This document shows positions 43,371-54,348 of a stretch of 64,000 nt of DNA, one piece after another. The DNA is from Aphelenchoides besseyi (taxonomy: Eukaryota > Nematoda > Chromadorea > Rhabditida > Aphelenchoididae). The notes beneath the pieces were generated by a model. It worked only from the letters and a program-made list of their open reading frames with translations. It made no database searches and had not been told where the DNA came from. The position numbers were made by a program, and so were the translations under genes. Position 1 is the stretch's first letter, and every line of letters starts with the position of its first letter. The stretch lies in assembly GCA_024699855.1 (NCBI GenBank), contig JAMPIQ010000003.1, forward strand, positions 3,906,001-3,970,000, in the 5' to 3' direction.

Positions 43371-44714
43371 TTACAAATTTAAATTCTTTTGCACATCAGC
43401 AAGTTGATCCGCCGATTTCTTCAACTGTTCCACTTCTTTTTCGTGCAAATTCTGTTTGACTACGTGAGTAAGTCCTAAAACTTGTTCTGATCGACCTTCA
43501 ATTTGAGTACAACAAACCATTTGCACCCAAGACGCAGGGCAACGACATATAAACGTCGTCTGTGATACCATGAAAACCCTAAACACGCTGCTTAAAATAG
43601 AAACGAATGTTGAACTCAACGTTAACGTTTGTTGAAAGTGCGAAGACATTACGAGAATTTTGAATAATCGCCCGACAAATTGTAGCTACTGACAAGCCAA
43701 TTGCCCAGCTGGTGTATCCCTTCAAACGAATGATCTGAAGTGAACTTGTAATGGCAAGTTAAAACTCGTAAAAACGACCTCGTACGCACTATCAGTCACT
43801 TGTTTGTGAATTCCTTTTTCCCAATCTTCTTTGTCTTCTTTGCTTCCAATGTCCGGATTCACTGCTCGCAAAGAAACTCCTGCAACGTTGACACCAGACC
43901 AAACGGCAACTAAATTGGTTGTTATAGGTATGTTAAAATAATCATAGTCGCTTACCACTTGAATCTCCATGTTCTCCGATAATCCAACCATGACAGTTTC
44001 CAGTTGCAATTTGAAGACGTTCAGAAAGCAAAAAGCGAAAACGAGCACTATCGAGATTTGTGCCAGAGCCGAAGACACGCTCCTTCGGTAGTCCACTTAA
44101 CTTCCAGGTTACATATGTCAACACATCAACCGGATTTGAAACAACCAAAATCACGGTATTGGGCGAATGTTTAACCTGAAAAGAACAAGATGAAGTGAAA
44201 ATATTAACTTCAAGTTTTACCAATGATGGAACGATTCCTTTGAAAATCTCAACGTTTCGTTGAACTAACGACAAGCGACTTTCACCTTCACGTTGACGAC
44301 AACCGGCGGTGATTACACAGATCTTCGAGCCTTCGGTGATTTCGTATTTGGTAGATGCTTTGATAATACACGGACGTGTGAATGCGAGTCCATGTTGCAA
44401 ATCCATCATCTCGCCCTTCAATTTGTCTTCGACTACATCAACAAGACAAATTTCAGACGCAATGTTCTGAAACCATTTAGAAGTACCAACTTCTGTTCAC
44501 TCACTTGTTGCAGAATACTGTGAGCAATAGCCATACCTATAAATTAACTACACAATCTACTTGAAAGTGCAACTAACCGACTTGTCCAACACCCACAACC
44601 GTCACCTTGTTGTGTGCGGTCTCCTAAAACTCAATACCAATGAAAAGCAATGATTTGCTGGTACTTACCTTCACCGGTCCGACTTGCTCAAGTAAGTTTT
44701 TTACTGTTGCCAAC
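43371..44714 (-). CDS. LDH: L-lactate dehydrogenase
   Basis: About nine exons from ATG 44714 to TAA 43371 give a chain of roughly 330 residues, normal for LDH. Visible: the Rossmann motif [18 protein letters not shown], the substrate-specificity loop [16 protein letters not shown] (Gln at the LDH/MDH switch position, so lactate rather than malate), [32 protein letters not shown], the catalytic His in IIGEHGDSS, and the C-terminal [19 protein letters not shown]. It catalyses the NADH-linked interconversion of pyruvate and lactate. The last introns near 43620 and 43500 are placed by family length. Confidence 0.93.
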
Positions 44715-45807
44715 ATGACTCTGAAATAAATTTCGGTATTTCACTAGCAATCGAAAATTTAAATTGAAAACCAAAAAATGAAAAAGTTTTCCGACTTTTT
44801 TTGGGCCAATTTCTTTTTTCCCGAACGTCGAAAAACGAAAGAACCAAGAACTACGTGCTTTTAGTCTTTGGTCTGTTTTGCCAAAACGGCACATCGCTTG
44901 AGAAAATGCACGTTGTTGTCGAAATTCGTTTGGTAAACAAAATTGAGCGCCAAACGAAAATGCGCCAGCGAGCTCGAGCGCAAAGGTTCGGACGTTCAGC
45001 TGAACACTTAGACGTTTGAGATCGTTTTTGCAGTCAACAAAGACTAGCGGTTGATGTTGTTTTCTCAAATCAGCAGTATGAATTAACTTACGGATGATCG
45101 TCCATTGCGATTTGAGTACGTTCAATGCGTTTGTTGTGATTTAAAGCTGAAAATAGAACCGTGAAAACACGTCCGGACAACTGAAATCGAGGAGGCAAAA
45201 GCGACTGGACATTAAAAGCAGCGCTATCTTGCATCACTCCTCAACGTTGCGAAATCTGTGGCCACGCCTTTTAGCGCGCATTTGGTCGAGAAGCAGTGGA
45301 TGCCCGATAGTCGAGCGAAATTGTCGTAAATAAGTTGGCTATTGGCCTCCTTCAACATCTGTTGTAAAACTCAATTACGTTGCATAACCTTTGCAGCTAT
45401 TTGCTGTGTAATCGAAAGTTGACCAAAGACTTGAAATATTTGCATCATTTGTGACAAAATGAAGAGCTCTTCTGTCTACAATAATGTGGTGGAGTGTGAG
45501 ACGGTTGTTTTGGCTCAGTGATTGTACCGAATGATACGCTCATGAACGAACTGCTTTGAAGCTATCGTAAACACAGAAGTCTGTTGATCATGATTTAATT
45601 TTCGAATGAACGTTAAACGCAAAAATAAACGTTAGTTGAGTAATAAAATACATAAGTGATGAGTACATTGACGAGGAATAATTCGGACAGGGAAAACAGT
45701 AAAAAGGTGAGGGTTATTGAAGTGAAATGAAAGAAATAAGAGTAATTGGGAACATAATTGAGATTTAACGAATAGATTTTGTATCACAAATAAACACGTA
45801 TTATTCC
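44715..45807. other. intergenic, LDH upstream region
   Basis: A 145-codon minus-strand frame over 44688-45125 overlaps the LDH start and has no domain; taken as chance. The rest shows no exon. Confidence 0.35.
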
Positions 45808-46160
45808 TTAGGCCCAAAGGAATTTGACCATCGATTCGGCAGCTTCGTTCAATTGGAACAATGAACTGAAACAACACGATCAGTCGATTATGTGCAGCTG
45901 GAACTCACTCAAGAGGCGCAGATCCATCGACTTGTCCTTGATAGTGAGCAGTGATTGTAGCAGATGCCGGACCACAACGCGACATTGCCATCAATTGCAA
46001 TTTCGAGTATTCGAGCTCCATATCCGCCGGTGTTGGCGGAGTCTAATTTGGCGAAATGTAATTCGAGATAGCGGTTGTAGTTACGTTGATGGGTTGAGGA
46101 TGAATGAACAAACAGCGGCTCCCATACGAACAAATATCCATGATTGTGTATTTGTGGTTA
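45808..46160 (-). CDS. partial CCCH (TIS11-type) zinc-finger gene, 3' exons
   Basis: Three exons can be joined on the minus strand to a TAA at 45808. The first contains ICSYGSRCLFIHPQP, which is the second half of a TTP/TIS11 CCCH finger (C-x5-C-x3-H with YG-RC-F-H). A 42-nt intron leads to TPPTPADMELEYSKLQLMAM, and a last exon ends MVKFLWA. The upstream residues do not give a Cys at the x8 position, and a nearby upstream exon (ATG at 46252) is out of phase. The 5' part is therefore missing, misassembled or degenerate. Nematode relatives (mex/pos/oma type) bind germline and embryonic mRNAs. Confidence 0.45.
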
Positions 46161-47434
46161 TTGCGTTGTTGAACACTGAAACTTCAAAGATAATTACTCC
46201 CGACTTTATTCAATTGCTTACTGAACTGGCCGTAATTCCTGTTCTCCGACATCACTGCTGAAAACCGAAATCATAAGATCAATGCAACGAAATGTTTAAC
46301 ACGACTCGACGCCTTTAGTTGACCGATGATGATCGAACACACAAACGAATTGAGTCCACAAAAGTGAAGAGCAAAATTAAGAGTAGTCGGATTCTAATCG
46401 CATCATCGACTACTTTTTATAAGAGAATGAACAATTACGAAGATAGTCATTTTAGCTTAATGAACAAACAATCCTATGAAGTTTGAGGGTCATTACAATG
46501 TCGCGAACAAAAACAACAAAGCGAATAAGTAAACCAAAATCTGACACAATACAACGACCAGCCGAGTTCGAATTCCGCAGTTCGAACGAGTGTGTTGATC
46601 GAACGTACAAGCCGTGAGTCTAATTCGTCATTTCGAGTGACTTGAAGTACATCGCAAACAACCAAGTCCAACAACACAACAAGAATAATGTCCGTCGATG
46701 GAAATCCGCGCTCGAGATGCTGCAATCGTTGCGCATTTTCGCGCTTCGGCTATGCGGTCCCACGAAAGTCACGTCTGTTATTGAAGAGACGAGAAATTGA
46801 GGTCGCGAAACGGGATGATGAAGCCAAAAGCTTCTAATAACGACATAATAACCGAAGCGCCAACGAAATCAATCGACCAAAAACCCTTTGACCCTGTCGC
46901 GTCGAGCGCGAGGAACTCAGCCGTTGATCCACCGTTTGTCCGACACCGATTGTTTGAAGGCCTGTAAACTGTTTCACCCGTAGGTGTTCTTCGCCAGCCG
47001 TCAGTCTGTTTTTGCCTTTTTCGAGTTTTTCCGCCGGTTATTCGTCGGCACCTTGCCTTTCTGTTCCCGTTGTTTTGTTATTTGTTGGTGTTAATTAGTT
47101 ATTGTTTTAAGTACTCGAAACAGGCGACCGACAACAATGCCCAGCGAAGGATTTCGGTGTGAGAATAAAAAAGCGCTACAAAAACTTCGAGGATCAAAAG
47201 AAGCTGAACGAAAGCCACGAAGCGCTTGTCAAATGCAAACCCGCTACGTGGTAAGTTCAGCACTAACTTTTGAAATAGGAATGATCCGACTTTGATCTCG
47301 AGACTTTATTCTCTTTCGAATGAACAATGAAAGATCCTTGACCTCAGCTGCTGATCGGCGCTTATAAACTCCTCGCCAAAGGGCGGCGCGACGAGCTGTC
47401 TGGGCCACTACATATTTACGGAAATCGCGTAAGT
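46161..47434. other. gene-poor stretch
   Basis: Contains a possible small exon at 46222-46252 and a minus-strand ORF at 46474-46725 without recognisable domain. At 47140-47235 a plus-strand frame reads KRYKNFEDQKKLNESHEAL, similar to a stretch at 48430-48510. Confidence 0.3.
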
Positions 47435-47711
47435 TCTATTGTGCAATAACGACAAAGTTTACTTACTTTCAGCAGACTTGTGGAAATTAGACAAAACAAA
47501 GAAGATCATTGAAGATATAATTTCAAAACACAAAGTTTCTTTGAATGAAATCCTAAATAAACGATTGACGACCAAAAACCTTCACTTGAAGGAGGCATTC
47601 AAGAAGCTGACGAAATTATCACACGAACGGTTAACTCAACTTATACTTCCTTGGTTTTTTACCAACACCTTCGATCCGAATACAATAACATATGTAAGAG
47701 ATAATTCTTGA
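47435..47711 (+). CDS. candidate exon of an unrecognised gene
   Basis: Preceded by a TTTCAG acceptor at about 47475 and ending in a TGA at 47709-47711. The encoded segment is lysine-rich and helical, e.g. DLWKLDKTKKIIEDIISKHK and LKEAFKKLTKLSHERL, ending near LPWFFTNTFDPNTITY. Upstream exon candidates at 47135-47240 and 47350-47430 have good GT donors but do not join in the same frame. Not recognised. Confidence 0.3.
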
Positions 47712-48743
47712 ATTTACAACATTTGACTATGCACTTTATATAAAGACGGTCGCTTCGCTCCTGTCTTGAGCCGTTAGCGGCGTTGGGTTTGTAGCTTGGA
47801 TTGGATTTCCGTAGTTTAGATCAGCTACGACTTACGGAAGAAAAATGTTGACTTTTTAACGACCGCAAAAGGTGCATTTTTTCGAAGAAATGAGCTTGTC
47901 AAAGATCGAGAACATTCGAGAGTCTTCGATCATTTGCAAATCCTGAAAAAGGGCCATAAAACCCTCCGCCACACCGTTAATTTATGGATACCTTTCCTCT
48001 CTGCCCCATTATCACAATCGATAAAAAAGCCTTCTCCTCTCGACACCACAACCGTTCTCTACGAACACAAATCCCACTGTCCGAATTCTTATTGTTCTTC
48101 CTGTTACGCAATAAACACTCTTCTCTAACAAGGGTTTTTATCAACAGAGCTTCGTGAGTTTGAAATTTGATTTCGGATATGGTATCTGGAATAGATTATT
48201 GAGTCTGCATATTTTTTCTCGAGCTCATAGTAACGAGAAGTATTTTATTGTGCTGTGATTTAGTTATAGAGGTGAGATTCTACATTTGAACACTATTACA
48301 CTACAGCTCGATCTTTTTACCAGCAACGACAAAATGGGTATCAGTAAGTTGCTTTAATTTATTACTTCTTTACACGTTTTTTTAGAATCTCATTGCCGTC
48401 GCCGACTAATTCTCCGCGTGTTCTCATAGAACTGCGACGGAATCGGAAAACGTTACAGCGATTTCGATGATAAAAACGCGGAAAGCAAAAGTCACGAAGC
48501 GCTTGGCACCTATGGAAAAGAAGGTAAGATAACTCACATACAAAATCCATTTACGTTTAGGAAATTATTGCGGATATTGTATGGCGGAAGGACCCCGAGA
48601 AACCGCATTCACACAACACAGCTCAACATCCAAGCGGCAGCAATAAACAAGCGAAGTAAAGCACAGTTCAACTAAAGCCTCGAAAAACATTTCCATTTCA
48701 TTTGTATTTTGTAGACGGAAAAGAAAAATTTCTCTAATATTGT
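47712..48743. other. mostly non-coding, with a short exon-like start
   Basis: At 48334 an ATG-GGT-ATC-A is followed directly by GTAAGT, then an acceptor at about 48387 and a frame reading GKRYSDFDDKNAESKSHEAL. This repeats the motif seen near 47200. It may be a decayed duplicate pair of a small gene. Confidence 0.25.
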
Positions 48744-49694
48744 CAAAGTTTGGACATGTGAAGAGCACATAAGCGGACAGCAATTCGTACCAGAAATCGT
48801 ACAAACTGCGACCACATTTCTCAAAAGACTTCATTTTGCCAATCAATATCCCGGCGATCATCTCCAATTCTTCACTTGAGCGTTTGAATGTCCCACTTCG
48901 TAATGAGCCTCGAACTTTCTAAACAACGGAGTTCTTATTGCCGGACATCACCACTGCACTTTTTGGGTGTCGATGAATGAGCTCGTATTTTCGATTCCGG
49001 AATCAACGGCAAACTGGAGGCTCTGAAGAAAAGTGCCCAGTTGCTGAAGTGAGTTGTCTCGTTCAAAATTGCTGTGTTTTCGTAGAACTCGCATAGCCGA
49101 AGTGAAATCCGCGTGTACGATTGACAGTACGAGCTAAACAGAAGAGGTTTGTACGAACGAATTCCGTTGTTTACCGCATTCCAATAGTACTGATGTGTTT
49201 CTGGAGCATCCGCTTTTTCGACCACTTGATCGCAAATCGTTTTTGCCGCATTTCCGAAGCAATGCAAACCCCAGTTGATCAGATCAATAACTAGAGGGTT
49301 GTCTGGAAACTCGTGAGAAAAATGTCCGAATTGAAGAACTAACCTGTAGATTGAATGTAAACCGCTTCAGTCAACGACCACAAAACATCGGCGTTGTAGA
49401 GTTCCCGATGCAGCACAAGCTCCTTCTTTTCTCGATCGTTATCTTGCACATTTTCTAGGGCCGTTCGAATGGCCATTCGATAGTGTTGACTGATGAGAAT
49501 AGCACTAAAAGAAGAAACTGCTCACGAATTCTGAGCTAATCAACAAACTTTTCCGGTCGAAGAATCTCGTTGTTCGTACGAGCGAGCTCTTGAACCGCAC
49601 AAAAAGTTTCTAAAGTCGTTTCAGTAGACAAATCGAAAAGCAAAACTGACCGTGCAAATCGTATATCAACGTTTTCGTAACCTGTGAATCGAAG
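48744..49694 (-). pseudogene. truncated NUP85 duplicate
   Basis: Nearly identical to 15498-16447 of the NUP85 gene, exons and introns included. It lacks the first coding exon part and everything after FTCP. The few differences are scattered substitutions (for example E-to-K in MESFEKCG). It lies in the same orientation as the parent gene and is followed by a remnant of NYN exon 1 in the original order. Confidence 0.85.
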
Positions 49695-49714
49695 AACTTA
49701 TTCTCGCTTTGAAG

Positions 49715-49965
49715 CACAAGACTCACGACCGATGTTGCAATCATTAATAACGATCAGACGATACGCAGCAACGGGATGTAGAAAATAAGCGAGTAAGAAT
49801 ATCTAATGCAACGCGTTGAAACCATTCGATTCTACAATCGTTTCTTCTCATATCTCGTTTATCAGCAAAATGTTGGTTTAACAAGTCTTGACGTTCAGAC
49901 GGTTAATCCACAAAAAACAACAAGTCGACATTTTCGGTCTTCAGAAAACTGACCAATCAATGTTA
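49715..49965 (-). pseudogene. remnant of NYN RNase exon 1
   Basis: Matches about 19748-20045, including the segment around the catalytic VIDGCN (here near 49735-49760) and the start-codon region at about 49930. Substitutions and small gaps destroy the frame. Together with 48744-49694 it shows that the NUP85-to-NYN interval was copied and then lost its middle. Confidence 0.65.
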
Positions 49966-50099
49966 TTGTACGCCGGAAATTCAAATCTTTTTGTTTTTAG
50001 TTTACGGTTTTCAACTTTGCTCACCGAATCACACCATTTAGCGTATTTTACGAACAAAATTTTTGTATTAACTTTTTTATTGAGTCAAAACTCATTGGT

Positions 50100-50416
50100 C
50101 TAAAACTGATTACAGAAATCGCTGTTGCAACATGTGATTTTCATGTTGTTGATAGTTCTGATTCCCGGCTCGTGGCACAAATCGATGTCGTCGCAATTGC
50201 CCTTGAAATCGTTGTCTTCGTGGAAATTCAAACAAAACGAAATATCCGATTCGCATTGCATTTTCTCTTGCAACAGTCCGCCTGCATCTCTATAGCCTGC
50301 AATAATGTTACAAGATTGTTGGGACTGTTGACTGATGGCTTACCAACGTAGCATTTAAGTGACTCGGCGTTCAGGACCAAGAAGACTACAAGGAAAACAA
50401 CGACGAGATACTTCAT
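50100..50416 (-). CDS. secreted Ly6/uPAR-like three-finger peptide (89 aa)
   Basis: Two exons with a 47-nt intron. A strong signal peptide, MKYLVVVFLVVFLVLNAES, precedes LKCYVG, the usual first strand of a Ly6/uPAR domain. The mature chain has cysteines at the expected places (MQCESDISFC, GNCDDIDLCHE) and closes with ITCCNSDFCNQF, the CCxxDxCN signature of the three-finger fold. There is no GPI tail, so it is probably freely secreted. Members act as receptor ligands or modulators; the target is unknown. Confidence 0.75.
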
Positions 50417-51114
50417 CGTTTCGAATCAAACAAGTGATCTCCATCTACGTTGATTGTTTTTATGATAAAAATTGGGAGCGGGAACGTGGGCGAATTACGA
50501 ATTCAAGAGTCTCAACAAGCGTATTAACCGACTTAATTTTCTCTGTTCCACCGTTCCATCCGCCTTCATTATTGAATAAACGTTTGAATGCGGTGACGTA
50601 AAGGAAAGATTAAACGTGAAAGGAAAATGCTGATAAGATAATTGGGACACATTGTTTTCTAAGAAGATTCTAAAAGCATTTGAATTTGATGGAATCATTG
50701 TACCGTAAAGGCCTAGTTAAGAACATGATCCACAAGTTTAATTTGGTCTTTCGAACCCACTGAAACATTCGAAACTTCGGATGCGAGACATTTTCGAACC
50801 GAATCGCACGTAGACCAGAGGGTTGAGCAATCGACAGTTGAAGTTTGATGCTATCACAGTTCCCAAATTGCGGATGTTGTTTTTCGTTTAAACAGTCGAT
50901 TCGAGAACTTACACTGATTTAAAAATTTCCGTCCAGCTGATGACAAACAGTTGAATCAACAACGTTCGGGTTCCGTGTCCGAGTCATTTCAATTCGGAGG
51001 TTGAAAAGCACTTGCCCGTTCGAAACTTCAACTGATCAAACATAACGGTAATTGGATTAATTGTTTGTATAAAAGCGATGATGAAGAACAGCAATTAACA
51101 GAAAGAAAAGCGAA
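50417..51114. other. intergenic, divergent promoter region
   Basis: Between two divergent secreted-protein genes. Apart from the TATA box at 51068 no element was recognised. Confidence 0.4.
51068..51075 (+). promoter_or_regulatory. TATA box
   Basis: TATAAAAG, 47 bases before the ATG at 51115. Confidence 0.6.
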
Positions 51115-51892
51115 ATGAACAGTCTTACAATCGGCTTCTTTTTGTCTCTGCTTACGATTCAAGTGGACGCTCAACTTCCTAACGTATGTGATTCGATCGA
51201 ATAAACCAACTTGCGGTCATTTCAGTTGTTTTGTATTCTGTTTCCCAATAGTCCTCAATGTACCAACACGAATCCAAATTCGGGTCAAAGCTCAACAACC
51301 ACGACAACCAATCCGCCTTGTTGTCCATTTGGTGGAATCTGGAGTTCATGGAGGACGACTTCGCAATGTTCGGATCAGTGCGGAGGTTTTGGTACAAAAA
51401 CAATGGAACGCTACTGTTTGACTGAAGGACTTTGTGGTCAATGTGCCGGTCCAAAGACAAAAACTGTCGCCTGCAACTTTACTCCTTGCCAATTTCCTCG
51501 CATGTCTTGTAACAGTGGTTATAGCGCTAAGGCTGTTGGAAAGCAAATTATGTGCACCAACGGACAGTCAGAAGACAACGAAACACTTTCGAGACCTTCT
51601 TGTTGCCCACTGGGTGGACTGTTGGATATCTGGAGCGATTTTGATTGTAGTAATGCCGAGTGCGGTTCATGCACGCCAACAAAGCGAACACAAAGATGTC
51701 GAACAGAAGACTATGGCTGTGGTCCATGCATTCAGTAAGTTCTGTTGAAATATCCGTAGTCTTATAATCACATTTAGACTACCGCAAACTGAAAACAGAT
51801 ATTGTATGACGGCGCCGTGCAAATTCCCTCAACAATCTTGTTGTTCACCATTTGTAGCGAAGCCTCTTGGCGATAAGATTCTGTGTCAATGA
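51115..51892 (+). CDS. secreted Cys-rich protein with two thrombospondin-like modules
   Basis: Exons 51115 to about 51183, 51227-51735 and 51779-51892. The signal peptide is MNSLTIGFFLSLLTIQVDA. A Thr-rich linker precedes two homologous modules. The first reads CCPFGGIWSSWRTTSQCSDQ with CGGFGTKTMERYC, then CGQCAGPKTKTVAC and TPCQFPRMSC. The second reads CCPLGGLLDIWSDFDCSNAE with CGSCTPTKRTQRC, then TAPCKFPQQSCC. The W-x2-W, C-x3-CG and T-x-R-x-C pattern is that of a thrombospondin type-1-like repeat, modified at the N-terminal CCP. Likely an extracellular adhesion or defence protein. No membrane anchor is seen. Confidence 0.7.
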
Positions 51893-52054
51893 AGAAGATA
51901 ATTGTCTATACTTTTTTAATAGTAAGATCTGAAATAAATTGCTCCTATAGACTTGTGTTCGAATTCCAACTCGTGAATGGCACATAGAAGTCTATTTATA
52001 ACTACGAATTTACATAACACAAAGAAAACAGATATAAAAAATAGTACACGTATT

Positions 52055-53330
52055 TTATGATGCAGTTGGAACCCGTGAATAAGCGTTTTGCAGATTGTTT
52101 TTGATTTCCAGACGTCGTTGTTCGTAGCTTGCGATTTGGCCCTTCTTATAAGGTGGTGCGTTTGCTAAACTTCGATTGAACTTTCATATTCTCAACTTGT
52201 CGAGTTACCGTAAAGAATGACTGATGATGCGACGAGAACCACACCGACGACCAAGAATATCGAGAAAATCGAATCGCCCATCAGCACGGAAACACTCGCC
52301 GTTCCACCAAGAGCTACCGCTTGACACAACGATTTTTTTGCATTATCACTGTATCGAATTACGGCAGAAACCACAACACCGCCGAAAGCGGCGCTGATTA
52401 CAATAACGAAAACGTAGACGTTCCAACCAGCAAAGAATCCGACTCGTTTGATGATCTCGTAGTCAGATCCCATGGTTATAGCGGCTAAGGGTAAGCTAAA
52501 AAACGACACCATCTCCGAGCTTATTTAAGTTCATTTTACCTGATCAGACTTAATCGAATGTTTTGTATGAACAAATCGTCCTCGCTTTTCTTCAGAACTG
52601 CCTCCAAATACACGCCTCCGAAAGCGTTGGTAAAACACATAATCAGAACGGCGGATAAACCGGCCAATTGCATGGAAGTATCCATCGCTTCGTGCGTATG
52701 TGATTGTCCAGTTGTACGTGTCGAAGATCCGAGTTGAACTGCAATTGCGCCTACGAGCGAAAGAAGAAGGGCCAGCCATTGCCATTGCGTAAAACGTCGA
52801 CCCAGAATGATCATCATCAAAACGGCAGTAGTCAAAATGCGAAGTTGATATGTGAGCTGAACAAGTGCATTTCTAATTCGATTACAACTTCGAACTTACA
52901 GCAAAAAGAGATGCATCGATTCGTTGAAGTGCGTAGTAATACAAATTGTTCTAAATACAAAAGCATAATGACCGACAGTTTTTGTGAAATACCTGAATGA
53001 CATAAACAAGAGCGGGAATCGATATCTTGAGCGTTTCAAAAATGTTAACCGTGAAAGATTCCCAAACTAAAACAAAAAGTCTAAACACTCGCATCATAAT
53101 CACTAAACAGAATGTAAACAAACTTTTTCAGAGATCGATGGTGCAAAGGAATGATCAGACAACACAACGAAACCTTTGTGATTTCTGTAACAAAAACGGT
53201 TGTGGAGCCCAAAAACGATTCCTCGTTCTTGGACGAGTGGTATCTGTGGGCGAGTCTGACGAGAATCGGACTGATCACCTGTAGAAAAGTGAAAACGACA
53301 AGCGAAAGATTCTCAATGAACGGCCATCTT
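52055..53330 (-). CDS. SLC35-type nucleotide-sugar transporter
   Basis: A multi-exon gene with about ten hydrophobic segments. Visible: SFLGSTTVFVTEITKVSLC (family helix with T-x3-E-x2-K), TTAVLMMIILGRRFTQWQWL, LALLLSLVGAIAVQ, VLIMCFTNAFGGVYLEAVLK and SVSVLMGDSIFSIFLVVGVV. These fit the UDP-/CMP-sugar antiporters of the Golgi and ER. The C-terminal tail after LYANAPPY is cytosolic and basic, ending PTAS. The stop at 52055 uses a final intron at about 52160-52203; without it the ORF would end earlier. The start exon was not fixed: the frame before ENLSLVVF has no ATG. Confidence 0.8.
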
Positions 53331-54348
53331 GAAACATCGTGTTTTTTCTACAACATTGCTTCATTAGAAGCGTTTCAATTGTCGTTGACTGACCTCAATA
53401 TCGTTAACCAGAGCGTCCAAATTTTCGAGAAAAGGAACGTCGGAGTCGTCGTCACTCGATTCACAGCTCACTATCGTTTGATTTGGTCCATTACCCGTAA
53501 GTTCGTCGTTACTCATTCCACCGATCTAAATCGTCGAGAACAGGACGTCAAATCACCAAGTACATCAATCAAAACACGCGACGGGAAGCATCTCAATCGA
53601 AGAGCTTCGGGATTATGGAAAGAGTCCGGTTTGCGTGAGATTATTAACCGATAGACAAAAAGAGCAAAAGCCGAACAACTCAGTTACCATGGAAAATTGA
53701 ACAAAAACAAGCGAACCAACGCAGACAATGGCGGAATAACTTATAAATTTCGTCTGTTATCGATTTCGAGTTAAGATCTTTTGAGCGTATACAAAAAGCA
53801 ATCAACGGACTCAAAAATTTCGCATCGCTCTGTTCCACGTTTCACATTCTCCCTCTCGTGTTTTCCCGTCATACATGGCCGCGGCCAAACGAGGAAGCCG
53901 CAAGAGCAGCGAACGATTCATTTCGATGCTTTCATCGCAATAAATCGGCCGATCAAGAACCGAGAGCAACAGTTTTGAGTGCGTCGATCAGCAAAACAAA
54001 CGGAAGTTCGATTGATCAAAAAGTTGTCAGATCAGAAGTTGATGAGTTGAATAATTGCCGACAGTTTGAATTTAAGGTTTCCCGTCAATCAAATTCGTGA
54101 CGTGGTTACGCAAAACGACTCCATTCGTTCGTTTATTACCACTAACTCAACAACAACCACATTGGAAACTTGATTACATCAATCGTTGAATGTGGTAGTA
54201 CACAGTTATTGATTGAATTCCACGAACATCATCTTAGAATCAACTTTGCCACTTTAAGATCCTTGACTTCGTTGCAACATAAACCGTTGAGTGTATATCG
54301 ACCTGTTTATTTGTGTAAACACATGAGTTCTGCACGATGATATGAACT
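53331..54348. other. intergenic, about 1 kb
   Basis: Contains an unspliced plus-strand frame (part of 53151-53654) overlapping the transporter's 5' exons and another at 53781-53978. Neither has a domain. Taken as non-coding. Confidence 0.35.

Noticed and set aside
43371..44714. Malate dehydrogenase identity for the LDH gene
   Set aside because: The switch position in the substrate loop is Gln, not Arg, and the C-terminal helix is LDH-type.
44688..45125. 145-codon minus ORF overlapping the LDH start
   Set aside because: Out of frame with LDH exon 1, no ATG context or domain, and intron-like composition in part.
48334..48410. Start of a ribosomal protein gene (M-G-I followed by a donor)
   Set aside because: The following frame shows no ribosomal protein sequence and stops early; resemblance limited to three residues.
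53151..53654. 167-codon plus ORF
   Set aside because: Overlaps the antisense first exons of the SLC35 transporter; no recognisable domain or introns.
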